20,700 nucleotides of DNA from Clostridiales bacterium UBA1742 (lineage in GTDB: Bacteria; Bacillota; Clostridia; TANB77; CAG-508): positions 1 through 20,700 of the forward strand of contig DCHW01000027.1 of NCBI GenBank assembly GCA_002314935.1, read 5' to 3'. The position numbers were made by a program, and so were the translations under genes. Shown in pieces: positions 6,753 to 17,600 of this stretch. Position 1 is the stretch's first letter. The number at the start of each line of letters is the position of its first letter. The notes beneath the pieces are model-generated. The model did no database searches. It worked only from the letters and a program-made list of their open reading frames with translations, and was not told the origin of the DNA.

Positions 6753-7665
6753 TTAATCTTTTTTGTTCTTTTTATCTATTGCATCTAATTTTTCCATTTT
6801 TTCTAATTCTTTTAAATCTTCTAAATTTTCTATTTGTAATTCTTCATTTTCAACATTTTTTATTATTTTTACATCTTTAGCATTATATTTTTTTACTATA
6901 ATGTCATCTCCATCTTTTATCTTAACTCTTATTGTTTCTTTTAGTATTTCAACTGAAATAACTTCTCCTTCGCCTTCTTCTGCTTTTACAATTGCTCCAA
7001 CTTTTGGTAATCTTTTAAGTTTTTCCTCATACACTTCTTGTTCATATTTCAAACAGCACATTAATCTACCACAATTTCCAGAAATTTTTGCCGGATTTAA
7101 TGATATGTTTTGTTCTTTTGCCATTTTTATAGACACTGTATCAAAATTTCCTAAAAAAGAACAACAACACAATTCTCTACCACATACTCCATTTCCTCCG
7201 AAGTCTTTTTACTTCATCTCTTACACCTATTTGTCTTAATTCTATTCTTGTTTTAAATATTGCTGCTAAATCTTTTACTAAATCTCTAAAATCTATTCTT
7301 CCTTCCGCTTTAAAGAAAAATAATAATTTACTTCTATCAAATTTATATTCAACATCTGTTAAAATCATATCTAATTTATGTTCTTTTATTTTTTTCTCGC
7401 AAATTTTTAATGCTTCTTTTTCTTTTTTTATATTTTCTTCATGTTGAATTTTATCTTTTTTAGTTGCAACTCTTATTATTTTTTTTAGTGGTTTTTCTAA
7501 TTTTTCATCTGAAATAACCCTATTCGCAATTGCAACTTCCCCATATTCTTTTCCTATAGATGTTTCTACAATTACAAATTCTCCTTGTTTTATTTTTTCT
7601 CCATTTGGATCAAAAAAATATATTTTCCCAGGTTTTTTAAATCTAACCCCAATAATGTTAGCCAT
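6753..7665 (-). CDS. ricT: RicT (YaaT, PSP1 domain), with one +1 shift at CGG
   Basis: RicT is part of the Y-complex (with YlbF and YmcA) that in Bacillus assists RNase Y and carries Fe-S clusters. Residues 1-155 match the N-terminal half (GVRFKKPGKIYFFDP near the start, FKTRIELRQIGVRDEVKRL at 137-155). The frame then meets CGG at 7200 and would stop seven codons later. Skipping one C restores the signature GGNGVCGRELCCCSFLG, then SLNPAKISGNCGRLMCCLKY. All cluster-type cysteines (C161, C166-C168, C198, C203, C204) lie after the shift. The joined product has 303 residues, a normal family length. The start overlaps holB by eight bases and has GGGAGG. Confidence 0.9.
7197..7200 (-). other. +1 frameshift / four-base Gly site 1 (CTT-CGGA), ricT
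   Basis: Codon 156 is CGG. Reading CGGA as Gly joins KRL to GGNGVCG. The unshifted frame ends at TAG 21 bases further on. The glycine corresponds to the conserved Gly-Gly before the first Cys in RicT proteins. Confidence 0.9.
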
Positions 7666-8512
7666 TTACTTCCTCCCAAAGTTTAAATATTAAATTATCA
7701 ATTGTCATATCATAATTATTATTTCTTTTTAATCTTTCTTTTGTATTTTCTATTATTTTTGTACAATTAATATATTTGTATTGATTATTCTTTATTTTAT
7801 CTATTACTAGCAAATTAATATAATCTAAAATATCATAAACATTTTCTTTACTGCTAAATAATGTTTCCTTTGAATTTAACATTTCAATTAAATTTATGTT
7901 TTCTAAATTATTAAAAACTTTTTCTATTTGTCCATAATCACAATTTTCATCTAATAATTTTAATGCTTTTTCTATACTTCCATCAGCAATTTTTAAAATT
8001 GTTTTATCAGTTTCATATTTATATTTTTCCTCTAATATTTTTTTTACTTCTTCATCTTTTAATTTAGTAAAAAAAATTTCTGTACATCTTGATTTTATTG
8101 TTGGTAAAAATAAATTTTTATTTTCTGATATAAGAATTATAACAATATACTGAGGAGGTTCCTCTAAGGTTTTTAATAATGCATTTTGTGCCTCTTTAGT
8201 CATTAAGTTGCTATTATTTACAATAAATACTTTTTTATCTGAAATAATCGGCTTTTCATACACCCTTTTAGTAAATTCTCTTATCTGATTAATTTTTATT
8301 GCATTTCCATCTGGTTCTATAATACTAAAATCTGGATTATTTTCTAATGATGTAGTACAATTTAATATTTCCTTAGCAAATTCTTTTGCAAATAAAAATT
8401 TACCAATTCCATTTTTTCCTGTAAACATATAACTATGTGAAATACTTTGTGTTTTTATTATTTTTTGTAAAATTTCTTTATTTTTACTATTACCAACTAT
8501 TCCTTCAAACAT
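7658..8512 (-). CDS. holB: DNA polymerase III subunit delta' (clamp loader)
   Basis: The 284-residue protein is a clamp-loader AAA+ subunit that helps load the beta clamp. It shows a Walker A-like GKNGIGKF (32-39), the segment AKEFAKEIL, the diagnostic NLMTKEAQNALLKTLEEPP and the SRC motif (SRCTEIFF). The four-Cys zinc module found in many DnaX and delta' proteins is missing; only C52 remains in that region. The C-terminal third is divergent and Asn/Lys-rich. The start has AGAGGAAAT. Its end overlaps ricT, the common holB-ricT order in Firmicutes. Confidence 0.92.
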   Translation of the reverse strand: MFEGIVGNSKNKEILQKIIKTQSISHSYMFTGKNGIGKFLFAKEFAKEILNCTTSLENNPDFSIIEPDGNAIKINQIREFTKRVYEKPIISDKKVFIVNNSNLMTKEAQNALLKTLEEPPQYIVIILISENKNLFLPTIKSRCTEIFFTKLKDEEVKKILEEKYKYETDKTILKIADGSIEKALKLLDENCDYGQIEKVFNNLENINLIEMLNSKETLFSSKENVYDILDYINLLVIDKIKNNQYKYINCTKIIENTKERLKRNNNYDMTIDNLIFKLWEEVNG

Positions 8513-8524
8513 TATTTCCTCTTC

Positions 8525-9205
8525 TTATTTTACTGTTCCAAATTTATTTAATGGCCAAAATCTTAAAACCACTTTGCTTTCAACCTTTTCAACTGGAATA
8601 CATCCAAACATTCTACTATCTGAACTATGTGGTCTATTATCTCCCATAACAAATAAATATCCCTCTGGAACTACTATATCTGAAAAATTTCCACCATCTG
8701 TTAAAATTCCATCTCTTAAATAACTTTCTTGTAGTTCCTCTCCATTTAGGTATACTTTTCCAGATTCAATTTTAATATGATCTCCTGCAACACCAATTAC
8801 TCTTTTAATAAAACTTACTTTATTAAATTCTAACACATAATAACTAAATTTATTTAAAATCCCTTGTGGTTGATTTTCATATATTGCAACTGGATTACTC
8901 ATATCAATTTGTGATAATGATAACTGAACTTTTGGAGATTCAAAAGTTATAATATCTCCTCTATTATATGTACCCTTTACAGTTCTTGTCCATCTACTTA
9001 ATATTAATCTTTGTCCTTCTTCTAAAGTATAATTCATTGATGGTTGTTGAACTAAAGTAGGTGTTCCAATATAATATCTAAATACTAGTGCTAAAACCAA
9101 AGCAATTACTATACAATATGCCCATTCTAATATATTTTTTACTTTTGGGCTAATTTTTGACTTTTTAACATTTTGTTCATTTTGTTTCTCTTCATTATTT
9201 TCCAC
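8525..9205 (-). CDS. lepB: Signal peptidase I
   Basis: This membrane protease removes signal peptides from exported proteins. With the GTG start it has 226 residues: a charged N terminus, one transmembrane helix (about 25-45) and an extracytoplasmic catalytic domain. The nucleophile is probably S56 (VQQPSMNYTLEEG) and the general base K134 (FIKRVIGVAGD). The signature GDNRPHSSDSR follows. The frame also has an ATG at 9247, but that ATG overlaps the -10 box of a good promoter and lacks a ribosome binding site. The GTG at 9205 has AAGGA six to seven bases upstream and is the chosen start. It heads the holB-ricT-ferredoxin unit. Confidence 0.9.
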   Translation of the reverse strand: MENNEEKQNEQNVKKSKISPKVKNILEWAYCIVIALVLALVFRYYIGTPTLVQQPSMNYTLEEGQRLILSRWTRTVKGTYNRGDIITFESPKVQLSLSQIDMSNPVAIYENQPQGILNKFSYYVLEFNKVSFIKRVIGVAGDHIKIESGKVYLNGEELQESYLRDGILTDGGNFSDIVVPEGYLFVMGDNRPHSSDSRMFGCIPVEKVESKVVLRFWPLNKFGTVK

Positions 9206-9238
9206 AAGTATTCCTTCTTCCTTAATAAATTCTTTTTT

Positions 9239-9267
9239 ATTATACATTACTTTTATAACATTTGCAA
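9239..9267 (-). promoter_or_regulatory. Promoter of lepB-holB-ricT-ferredoxin
   Basis: On the minus strand, TTGCAA (9262-9267) and a perfect TATAAT (9239-9244) are separated by 17 bases. It lies between the walK stop and the lepB GTG and rules against translation from the ATG at 9247. Confidence 0.75.
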
Positions 9268-9287
9268 TTAAATTTAGTTACATTTAA

Positions 9288-10714
9288 TTATTGTTTTGTT
9301 GGAATTGTTATTACAACTTCTGTTCCTTTTTGTGGTTCACTTTTTATATCTATTCTTCCATTATTTTTGTCTAATATTTCCTTTGCTATTGAAAGTCCGA
9401 AGGCCTGTTCCACCCATACTTCTTGTTCTAGCTTTATCTACTCGATAAAATCTTTCAAATATTCTTGTTAAATCTTTTTCCGGAATTCCTATTCCGTTGT
9501 CAATAATTTTTATATATGCATCATTATATACAAATCCAACATAAATTTTTATTGCTCCACCTTCTCCTGTATATTTTATACTGTTTGAAAGTATATTTAA
9601 CACAACTCTTTCAATTCCATCTTTGTCAGCATATACTTTTGGAACATTAGCAGTAACAAAACATTCAACTTTTTGATTCTTTTTTTGCATTTCTATTTGC
9701 AAATTTTCTTGACAATGTTTTACAAGTTCTCCTAAATCAAATTCTGTTTTTTCCCAATTGGTATTGTCACTATCAAACTTTGACAATGCTAATAAATCTG
9801 TAACTAATTTTGTCATTCTTACTGTTTCTGATATAATTACATTCAAAAATTTTTCTTGTAAATCTGCATCATATTCACTACCAAGCAAAGTTTCTGCATA
9901 CCCCATTATTGAAGTAAGTGGTGTTTTCAATTCATGTGACACATCAGCAACAAATTCTTTTCTCATATTGTCTAGTCTTACATGCTCTGTAATATCTTGA
10001 GCTACTACAACAACTCCTGCAGGTCTATTGTTTTCATCTTTAAAAGGTGCAAAAAACAAATTAATATATGAATCTCCTATATTAACCTTTTGCTCTGTTG
10101 ATGTCCAATTTTCTAAATATATTATTTTTTCCATGTTTATATCTATATTCAATGTTTTAAAAATTGTATCAAAACTATTTTTTTGAGAAGTTATTTTTAA
10201 CAATCTACTTGCTGCTGGATTAATATGTATTATATTTCCATCAATATTAAACGCTATAATTCCATCAGTCATATGCTGTAAAATTGTTTCTATTTGGTTC
10301 TTTTGTCTTGTTACTTCATTTAAATTTTCATTTAATCCTTCTGTTATTGCCTCAAATGTTTTTACAAGCTCATCTATCTCTGTTTTAGGTTTATCTGTCT
10401 CAATATTTTTTATATCAATATGTTTTTTATTGTCTGATAATTCTCTTGCACTACTTATAAGTCTTGCAATTGGAGCTGTTATCATCTTTGAAGAAAAGAA
10501 TATTACTACTACTCCGAATTATAGAAAATGATACAGAAACAATAACAAGTATTGTTTTTGCATTTTGTATATTTGTTTCAATTTGCTCTGTTTCTTGTCC
10601 TACGTTTTTATTGCTTTCAAGAAGTGAAATATAAAACATTCCTGTTCCAACAATCATAATAAGTGAAATTATTATTAATATTAATATTATTTTTGTTTGT
10701 ATGCTTTTAAACAT
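9288..10714 (-). CDS. walK: Sensor histidine kinase (WalK/PhoR class), with two +1 shifts at CGG
   Basis: After two one-base shifts the product has 474 residues: helix 1 (7-29), a short outer loop of about 25 residues, helix 2 (52-76), HAMP (77-130), PAS (about 135-245), HisKA with phospho-accepting H260 (SHELKTPL), and HATPase with N box (NILSNSIKYT), G1 (DNGIGIP) and G2 (GGTGLGLSIAKE). The first CGG (10516) lies in helix 2 and the second (9399) inside the G2 box. Without shifting, the protein stops before HAMP, or loses the end of the ATP-binding domain. It follows walR on the same strand, with a long hairpin between. The outer loop is much shorter than in Bacillus WalK, so a PhoR-type sensor is the alternative. 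Confidence 0.9.
9396..9399 (-). other. +1 frameshift / four-base Gly site 3 (CTT-CGGA), walK
   Basis: Codon 439 is CGG. Reading CGGA as Gly yields GGTGLGLSIAKE, the invariant G2 box, and the frame then stays open to TAA at 9288-9290. The unshifted frame stops at 9361. Confidence 0.92.
10513..10516 (-). other. +1 frameshift / four-base Gly site 2 (ATT-CGGA), walK
   Basis: Codon 67 is CGG. Reading CGGA as Gly continues the second membrane helix (SFSII-GVVVIFFSSKMITAPI) into HAMP. Read in frame, CGG would place Arg and a Ser-rich stretch in the helix, followed by a stop at 10451. Confidence 0.9.
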
Positions 10715-10734
10715 TTTTTCCTCCCTTATATTAG

Positions 10735-10794
10735 ACAGGGTCGTTCGCTTTTACATATTTGTAAAAAACCACGACCCTGTTTTTTTATTTTTTT
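10735..10794 (+). terminator. Nested hairpin between walR and walK, with plus-strand T-run
   Basis: ACAGGGTCGT (10735-10744) pairs with ACGACCCTGT (10771-10780), enclosing a second repeat, TTTTACA/TGTAAAA. On the plus strand a run of about 14 T broken by one A follows, an ideal terminator for a transcript antisense to walK. On the minus strand it sits between the walR stop and the walK ribosome binding site with no T-run after it, so there it may act as an RNA processing or stability element. Confidence 0.75.
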
Positions 10795-10802
10795 AAGTCA
10801 TT

Positions 10803-11534
10803 TTAATTACCAGTATTTATATAATAACCTACTCCTCTTTTTGTCATTAAAATTTTAGGATTTGTTGTATCTTTTTCAATTTTTCCTCTAATTCTTCTTA
10901 CTGTAACATCAACTGTCCTTATATCTCCATAATATTCATATCCCCATACTTTTTCAAGTAATACCTCACGAGTTATTACTTGTCCAGATTGTGTAGCTAA
11001 AAATTTTAGAACTTCGAATTCTCTTAATGTTAAATCTATTACATTTCCATTAACTTTAGCTTCAAATTTATCTAAATCTAATTCTAATTCTCCAACAACT
11101 ATTTTTTTACCTTCTGTTACTGTTTTTTCAATTTCTGTATATTCTTTCACTTCGTTTTTTCTAAGATTTGCTTTTATTCTAGCCATTAATTCTCTTACAC
11201 TAAAAGGCTTAGTTATATAATCATCTGCTCCCAGTTCTAATCCTAGAATTTTATCAATTTCTTCATCTTTTGCTGTTAGCATTAATATTGGAACATCAAA
11301 TAATGATTTTATTTTTTTACATACTGTTAATCCATCCATTCTTGGTAACATTATATCCAACAAAATTAAATCTGGTCTCTTATCTAATGCTATTTCTACT
11401 GCCGCAATTCCATCTCCTGCTTCTAAGATATTATATCCTTCTTTTTGTAAATTATATGCTAAGATTTCTACTATTGGTTGTTCATCATCAACTATTAATA
11501 TTGTTTTTTTATCTGACTCCAATAAATTATCCAT
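10803..11534 (-). CDS. walR: OmpR-family response regulator (WalR class)
   Basis: The 243-residue regulator is probably phosphorylated by the downstream kinase and acts as a DNA-binding transcription factor. The receiver domain has the acidic pocket D16/D17, phospho-acceptor D60 (LILLDIMLP), T87 and K109 (YITKPFS). The winged-helix domain carries TLREFEVLKFLA, REVLLEKVWGYEYYGDIRTV and the ending KRGVGYYI. In Firmicutes the pair WalRK controls cell-wall metabolism. TGTWAH-N5 repeats upstream suit WalR autoregulation, though PhoP boxes have the same 11-base spacing. The frame is intact, with no in-frame CGG. Confidence 0.9.
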   Translation of the reverse strand: MDNLLESDKKTILIVDDEQPIVEILAYNLQKEGYNILEAGDGIAAVEIALDKRPDLILLDIMLPRMDGLTVCKKIKSLFDVPILMLTAKDEEIDKILGLELGADDYITKPFSVRELMARIKANLRKNEVKEYTEIEKTVTEGKKIVVGELELDLDKFEAKVNGNVIDLTLREFEVLKFLATQSGQVITREVLLEKVWGYEYYGDIRTVDVTVRRIRGKIEKDTTNPKILMTKRGVGYYINTGN

Positions 11535-11577
11535 AATAAATCACCTTTCCAATGGATTTATAATAAATTATATTACA

Positions 11578-11606
11578 TATATATCACATAATAATTTCTA
11601 ACACAA
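11578..11606 (-). promoter_or_regulatory. Candidate walR promoter
   Basis: TTGTGT (11601-11606) and TATATA (11578-11583) with a 17-base spacer on the minus strand. An alternative TATAAT -10 lies at 11567-11572 without a good -35. The regulator half-sites end seven bases upstream of the -35, a typical activator position. Confidence 0.5.
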
Positions 11607-11612
11607 GTTTTT

Positions 11613-11640
11613 TTTACAATTTTATTACAAAATTATTACA
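11613..11640 (-). promoter_or_regulatory. Triple WalR-type box (TGTWAH-N5 repeats)
   Basis: The minus strand has TGTAAT (11635-11640), TGTAAT (11624-11629) and TGTAAA (11613-11618), each separated by five bases. The WalR consensus is TGTWAH-N5-TGTWAH, so all three half-sites match with exact spacing. PhoP boxes use the same geometry with a different hexamer. The array fills the gap between the ndvB stop (11644) and the walR promoter. Confidence 0.7.
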
Positions 11641-11643
11641 CAT

Positions 11644-14600
11644 TTATAAAATTATTTCTATTTCGTTTATTTTATTATTATCTTCTAATTTAATTTTTTT
11701 ATTTTGTATTTCTTCACCATTAAAATAAAACTTTTGAAGTTCTCCGTGTACATCTTCCATTTGGATTTTTTACTTTTATATTATATATACTTGTTCCAAA
11801 TTTATATTTTATACTATATTCTTTCCACTGACTTGAAATACATGGTTCAATTTTTAAAATTTCTTGTTCAATTTTAAATCCTAAAATATTTTCTATTCCA
11901 GCTTTGTAAAACCAACTACTTGATCCTGTATACCATGTCCAACCACCTCTTCCAATTAAATTATTTGCTCCATAAATATCTGCTGGAATTACATATGGTT
12001 CTACTTTATATTTTTGTGCTCCTTCTTTTGTTCTAGAATGTTCTATAGGATTTACCATTCTATATAATTCCACTGCCTTATCTCCATATCCTAATTTTGC
12101 AAATGCAATTATTGCCCACATTGCAGCATGTGTGTATTGTCCCCCATTTTCTCTAACACCTGGTAAATATGATTTTATATATCCCGGTTCAATTTTTGAT
12201 TTATTAAATGGTGGATCTAATAATTTTATAATACCATTTTCTGTATCTACTAAATGATTTTCTAAAGACTCCATCGCCATATATTTTTTTTCATCATCTG
12301 CAGCACCCGAAATCACTCCCCAACTTTGTGCAATACTATCAATCCTACATTCTTCATTTTCTATACTGCCGAATTGGTTCTCCGTTCATCTGTGTAAGCT
12401 CTTCTAAACCATCTTCCATCCCATCCATTTTTATTTAATGACTTTTTTAAATTATCTTTTATAACTTCATATTCTTTGCTTCTACTTATATCATTTTTTT
12501 TACTGCAAATTGGTATAAATTTATTTAAAATATCATATAAGAAAAATCCGTAGCCAAATGCTTTCTCCTTTTTGTTTATTTCCTACAGTATTAAATCCAT
12601 CATTCCAATCCCCTGACCCAATTTTAGGAATCCCGTTTTTACCTAAATTTATACTTCTATCTATTGCTCTTATACAATGTAAATATACACTTTCTTTTAC
12701 CTGTGATTCTAAATATACATCATATCTTTCATCTAATTCTTTTGGCAATGTTTCTCCTGCTACATATGGCACTTCTTCATTTAAAATTGTATAATCTCCT
12801 GTATAATTTATATATTCAGAAACTAAATAACATAACCATAACAAATCATCGGAAAATCTTGTCCTTATTCCTCTGTTTGTATCTTCATGCCACCAATGTT
12901 CAACATCCCCTTCTATAAATTGATGCCTACATGCTGTAATAATTTGATTTTTCATAAATCTTATATCCATATACTTTAGTCCAATACAGTCTTGAAGTTG
13001 ATCTCTAAACCCAATTGCTCCACCTGATTGATAATATCCGAGTTCTAGACCATAGTCTTGAAGTAATTGTTTGATATATACTCCATCCATTTAGCATAAT
13101 ATTTATTGACTCTACTGGTGTTTTAACTTGTATTTTATCTAAAAATTCATACCAATATTTTTCTACTTGTTTTAATTCTTTTTCACAATTAGAAATTTTT
13201 GAATATTTGTAGACAATATTTTTTATATCTACCTTATCATCTAATTCACCAAAAATAAGAGAAATTTCCTTGTTTTCATATGCTGCTATTTCAATTTCTA
13301 TTTCTATAGCTGCGCATGAAGATTCTCCTAAACCGATTATTTTTTTCTAAAGTAACCGTTTTTACTCCGTTAGGTTTTTTTATGCTTTCATTTCCTATAA
13401 ATAATTTTTTACTTCCAGTATATGAACTTATTTTTTCACTGGTTCCAATAAATGCTGTATAATTTTTAAAACTATCTTTATATAAGTTTTTTATATAAAC
13501 TATATTTGCATCTTTTTCTACAAGTATATTTCCATTTGTTTTTATTTCGTCTTCTCCGTTCACTGTTTTTATATAATAAATTAATTTAAGTTTTCTTTTA
13601 TTTGGTTCTAAATTTTTAAATTTTAACATATTTATTTTTACATTATCATTTTGAGGCACAAATATTTTTAATTCATGTTCTAAATTATTTATTGTACTTG
13701 TATATTTTACATAACCAAAACCATAACTTAAATAAACATCATTTTCAATTTCATTTAAATTATCTGATAAAGTCCAAAAAGCTTGTTTATCTTCATCTTT
13801 TATATATATAATTTCAGATGGAATATCTTGTACTGGATTATTTACCCAACTAGACAATCTATTTAATCTGCTATTTCTATTCCATGTAAATCCTCCTAGA
13901 TTTTGTGTAATTAGCGTACCAAAATTTTCATTTGCTAGTATCATACTCCATACAGTTGGTAATTTGTTTTGCTTATCTATTTTTATTTTATATTCTTTTT
14001 GATTTTCAGAAAATCCACCATATTCGTTATAATATTCTAAATTTTCAAATTTTTTATTTTCTTTTGAAAAATTATTTTCATTTGTTAAATTTGATATTTC
14101 ATTGCACATTGTATTTGAAACAGACTTTAAATATTCATCTTCCATATCTTTAATTTCTATATCAATATTTCCTTTTTTAGCATCTAGCATAAGATTTGAT
14201 TTGAATTCTAATAATTCTAAATCTTCAACTGGTATTTTATTTGAATCTATTACAAAAATTCCTCCAGAAATATTTTTTAAAAATCCTAATTGTTTGTTTT
14301 GAATTGTATTTTCTATTTCATATTTTGTATATTGATCATAACTGTTTGTTTCTTCATTTAAAATTACTAAATCAATTAAAATATTTTTACTTCTAAAAAA
14401 TTCAAATGCCTTTAAAACATCATTAATTATATATATGTCATTTATATCTTTTATTTTTACTAGTAATATTGGCAAATCTCCTGATATTCCATATTTCCAT
14501 AATTTACTTTGTGAATAAACTTTTTTACTTAAGTTATTAATTTGTAATTTCTTAATTGGATTTTGAAAAATTATATATGATAGCATTTTTTGATACTTAA

Positions 14601-17600
14601 CTATATCTTTTCCGCTTAATCCTAAATATATAGTTTCAGCTTCTGTTTTGGCTCTAGATAATTCTATTATTTTAGAAACTACTTTTGTGTTTTTATATTT
14701 TTGTAATGTTTCTATTGCCTCTAATTTATTATGTGATACAGACATTATAAAATCCAATGTTATTGTTTCATTTGGCATTACTTTTATTGTTCTTTTCATT
14801 GATAAAGCCGGATCAGTTACTAATCCCATATTTTTTGAATATGGTTTAGATTCTTTTATTATTTCCGGAATATCCGATATTTTTTTACCAAGTATTTTTT
14901 CTTTGTCTATTTCATACTCAAAATTTCCTATACAATTGTCTTCAGTATATAATGTTGTAGCTAAAAATATATCATTTTCATTAGACATTCTCTTTTTTCT
15001 TTTTATTACTATATCATCATTAACACATTCAAATGTTAAAAACAGATTATTAAAAGTCATATGAGCATAATCTTGTTCTGGTCTTGATAATATTGGTTCT
15101 AAATAATTACTTATTTCCAAAGTTTTTTCAGATACACCAATATTTTTTATTTCTAATCTTCTTATTTCAACTGCATCATCTGGCGTTACTATTATTTTAG
15201 TTTCTGTTTCTATATTTTCATTTTTTGTACTAAACTTTGTAATATTTGGAGCAAATTTTATATTATATTTGTTTTTATTATTTAGTGGCATATTATTCCA
15301 TATACTATTATTTTTAATATCTTTTATATAAAATAAAATACCTTGATTAACATCTGCAGTTTCTTTATATCTTGTAATAAAAATATTTTTATACTTACTA
15401 AATCCTTCTCCTGTATCTTTTAAACAAATTGTATATTCACCATTAGAAATTGTATTTGAATTATTTAAATATTTTTCCACATCTGAATATGATGTTTCTA
15501 TATAATTTTCATAATTTTTTTCATTTATCTTTTCCACTTTTTCTTTTTTCTCTTTTGTTATAATGGCTTTTTCTTGCATCCTTTCTTGCAATAATATCTC
15601 AATAGAAGCTATTTCAGGATTTTGCTTAAATCTCTCTACTAAAATTTTGTTATTAATATAATTATTTATTGAAAGTAAAATAAGTCCCTGATGATGTGCC
15701 ATATAGGTTTTTACAGTTTTAGATTTTTCATTATAATTCAATCTATTTCTTGTATAATCAAGTGCCTCATAAAATCCATATTTACCAACCATTTTTTCTT
15801 TTTCAATTTGTTTTAAATTTTCCATTGTTTCTTTTGGTTTATATTCCAAACTTAAAAAAGTAGAATATGGTGATATAACCATATCATCTGCAAGTCCACG
15901 TTTTAGCCCAAGCCATGGAATTCCAAAAGATTTATATTGATAATTATTGTTTAAATCTTTTAGATTAAAAGCCGCTTCTGATATTCCCCATGGAATACCT
16001 AGTTCTTTTGAATACTCTATTTGACTCATTACTAAAAATCTACATGATTCATCTAATATGCTTCCATCATATTTGGGAATATTAATATTTGGCATTAAAT
16101 ATTCAAAACTTGTTCCTGACCAAGAAATTAAGCCCTTATATCTTTTTAATGTAGTTAAAGTTCTACTTAAATTTCCCCAATGTTTTGATGGAACATCTTT
16201 TTTAGCAATTGCAATTATACTTGCTTGTCTTGCTTCAGATGCTAATAAATCATAATATGAATTTGTAAGTTTTCCTTCTTCCACATTAAATCCTATAGAA
16301 AACAAATCTTTTTTATTATCATATAGTAAACTAAAATCTGTACTTTCAATTATTCTATCTATTCTATCTGTACTATTATTTACACTAATTAGGAATTGTT
16401 TTAATGTATATAAATATCCTATAAAATTTCCATTATCTACAGTTGATATATATCTTGGCATTAGTGGTTCTAATGTATTTGTATTGTACCAATTATATAA
16501 ATGTCCGTTCCATTTAGGTAATTTTTCTATTGTATATACCATTTTATTTATTAAATCTAAACATTCCTCTTTATTTATATACTTTAAATCATAAGCTGAA
16601 ATTACAGCTAATATTCCTAACCCTATATTAGTAGGTGATGTCCTTCCGCGCTATCTTTTCTTTTCTGTCTTCTTGATAATTATCTGGTGGTAAAAAATTA
16701 TTTTTTTCATTAATATTATCTTTAAAATACTGCCATGTTTTTTTTCCCACTTCTAAAAGATATTCTTCATTATCTTTAGATAATTCATTTCTCGTATTTT
16801 CTAAATTTTCTCTGCTTATCCAATATGCAATTAATGGAGCTATTAGCCATAACATACCAAAAATTACGCTAAAAACTTTTTTAAATATAATTCCAAATAC
16901 CATTGTTAATGTCCCAATTATAATACTAAAATACATAGTTTTTATATATGAATGTAAACTATTATTTAATAATTTTTCAGCATCTTCAGATGTTGTCCAT
17001 TCAAGTAAATGTTTTTTTAAAATTTTTATTCTATATAATGTTTTTATAATTGACAAACATGTAACATAAGCCAAATATGGTAAAAATGCAAAATTTAATA
17101 TTGCTCTTAAATAAGTTCCTTTTATAGTTCCAATTGTTTTTACCATATTTTTATGTGCTAATATATAATTTGAATTTATACTTTTCTTAAAAACTACACT
17201 ATTTACAATATCTAATATACTTGGAAATAAATATGCAATTATAGAAATAAATGATATTTCCCATAAATTAATTTTATAAAAAAAATACAGCCACATATTA
17301 AATATTATTAATCTAATAGTACTTATTGGCATAAAACTTCTTTTTAAATTATCTATTATTTTAAATCTTGAAAGTCTATTTAATGGATTTTTTTTGTTGC
17401 CATTTAACATTAGTTTTTTTCTTGCCCAAGCATATATTTGCCAATCTCCCCTAATCCATCTTGTAAGCCTTGTTATATATGAATTATATTTTACAGGAAA
17501 CTCATCTAATACCAATATATCCGTTGCAAGTCCACACCTTAAATATGATCCCTCCAGCAAATCATGGCTAAGTACCGTGTTTTCTGGTATTTCATTTTTT

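Noticed and set aside
9206..9247. ATG at 9247 as the lepB start
   Set aside because: It has no ribosome binding site and overlaps the -10 box of the lepB promoter; the GTG at 9205 has AAGGA at good spacing.
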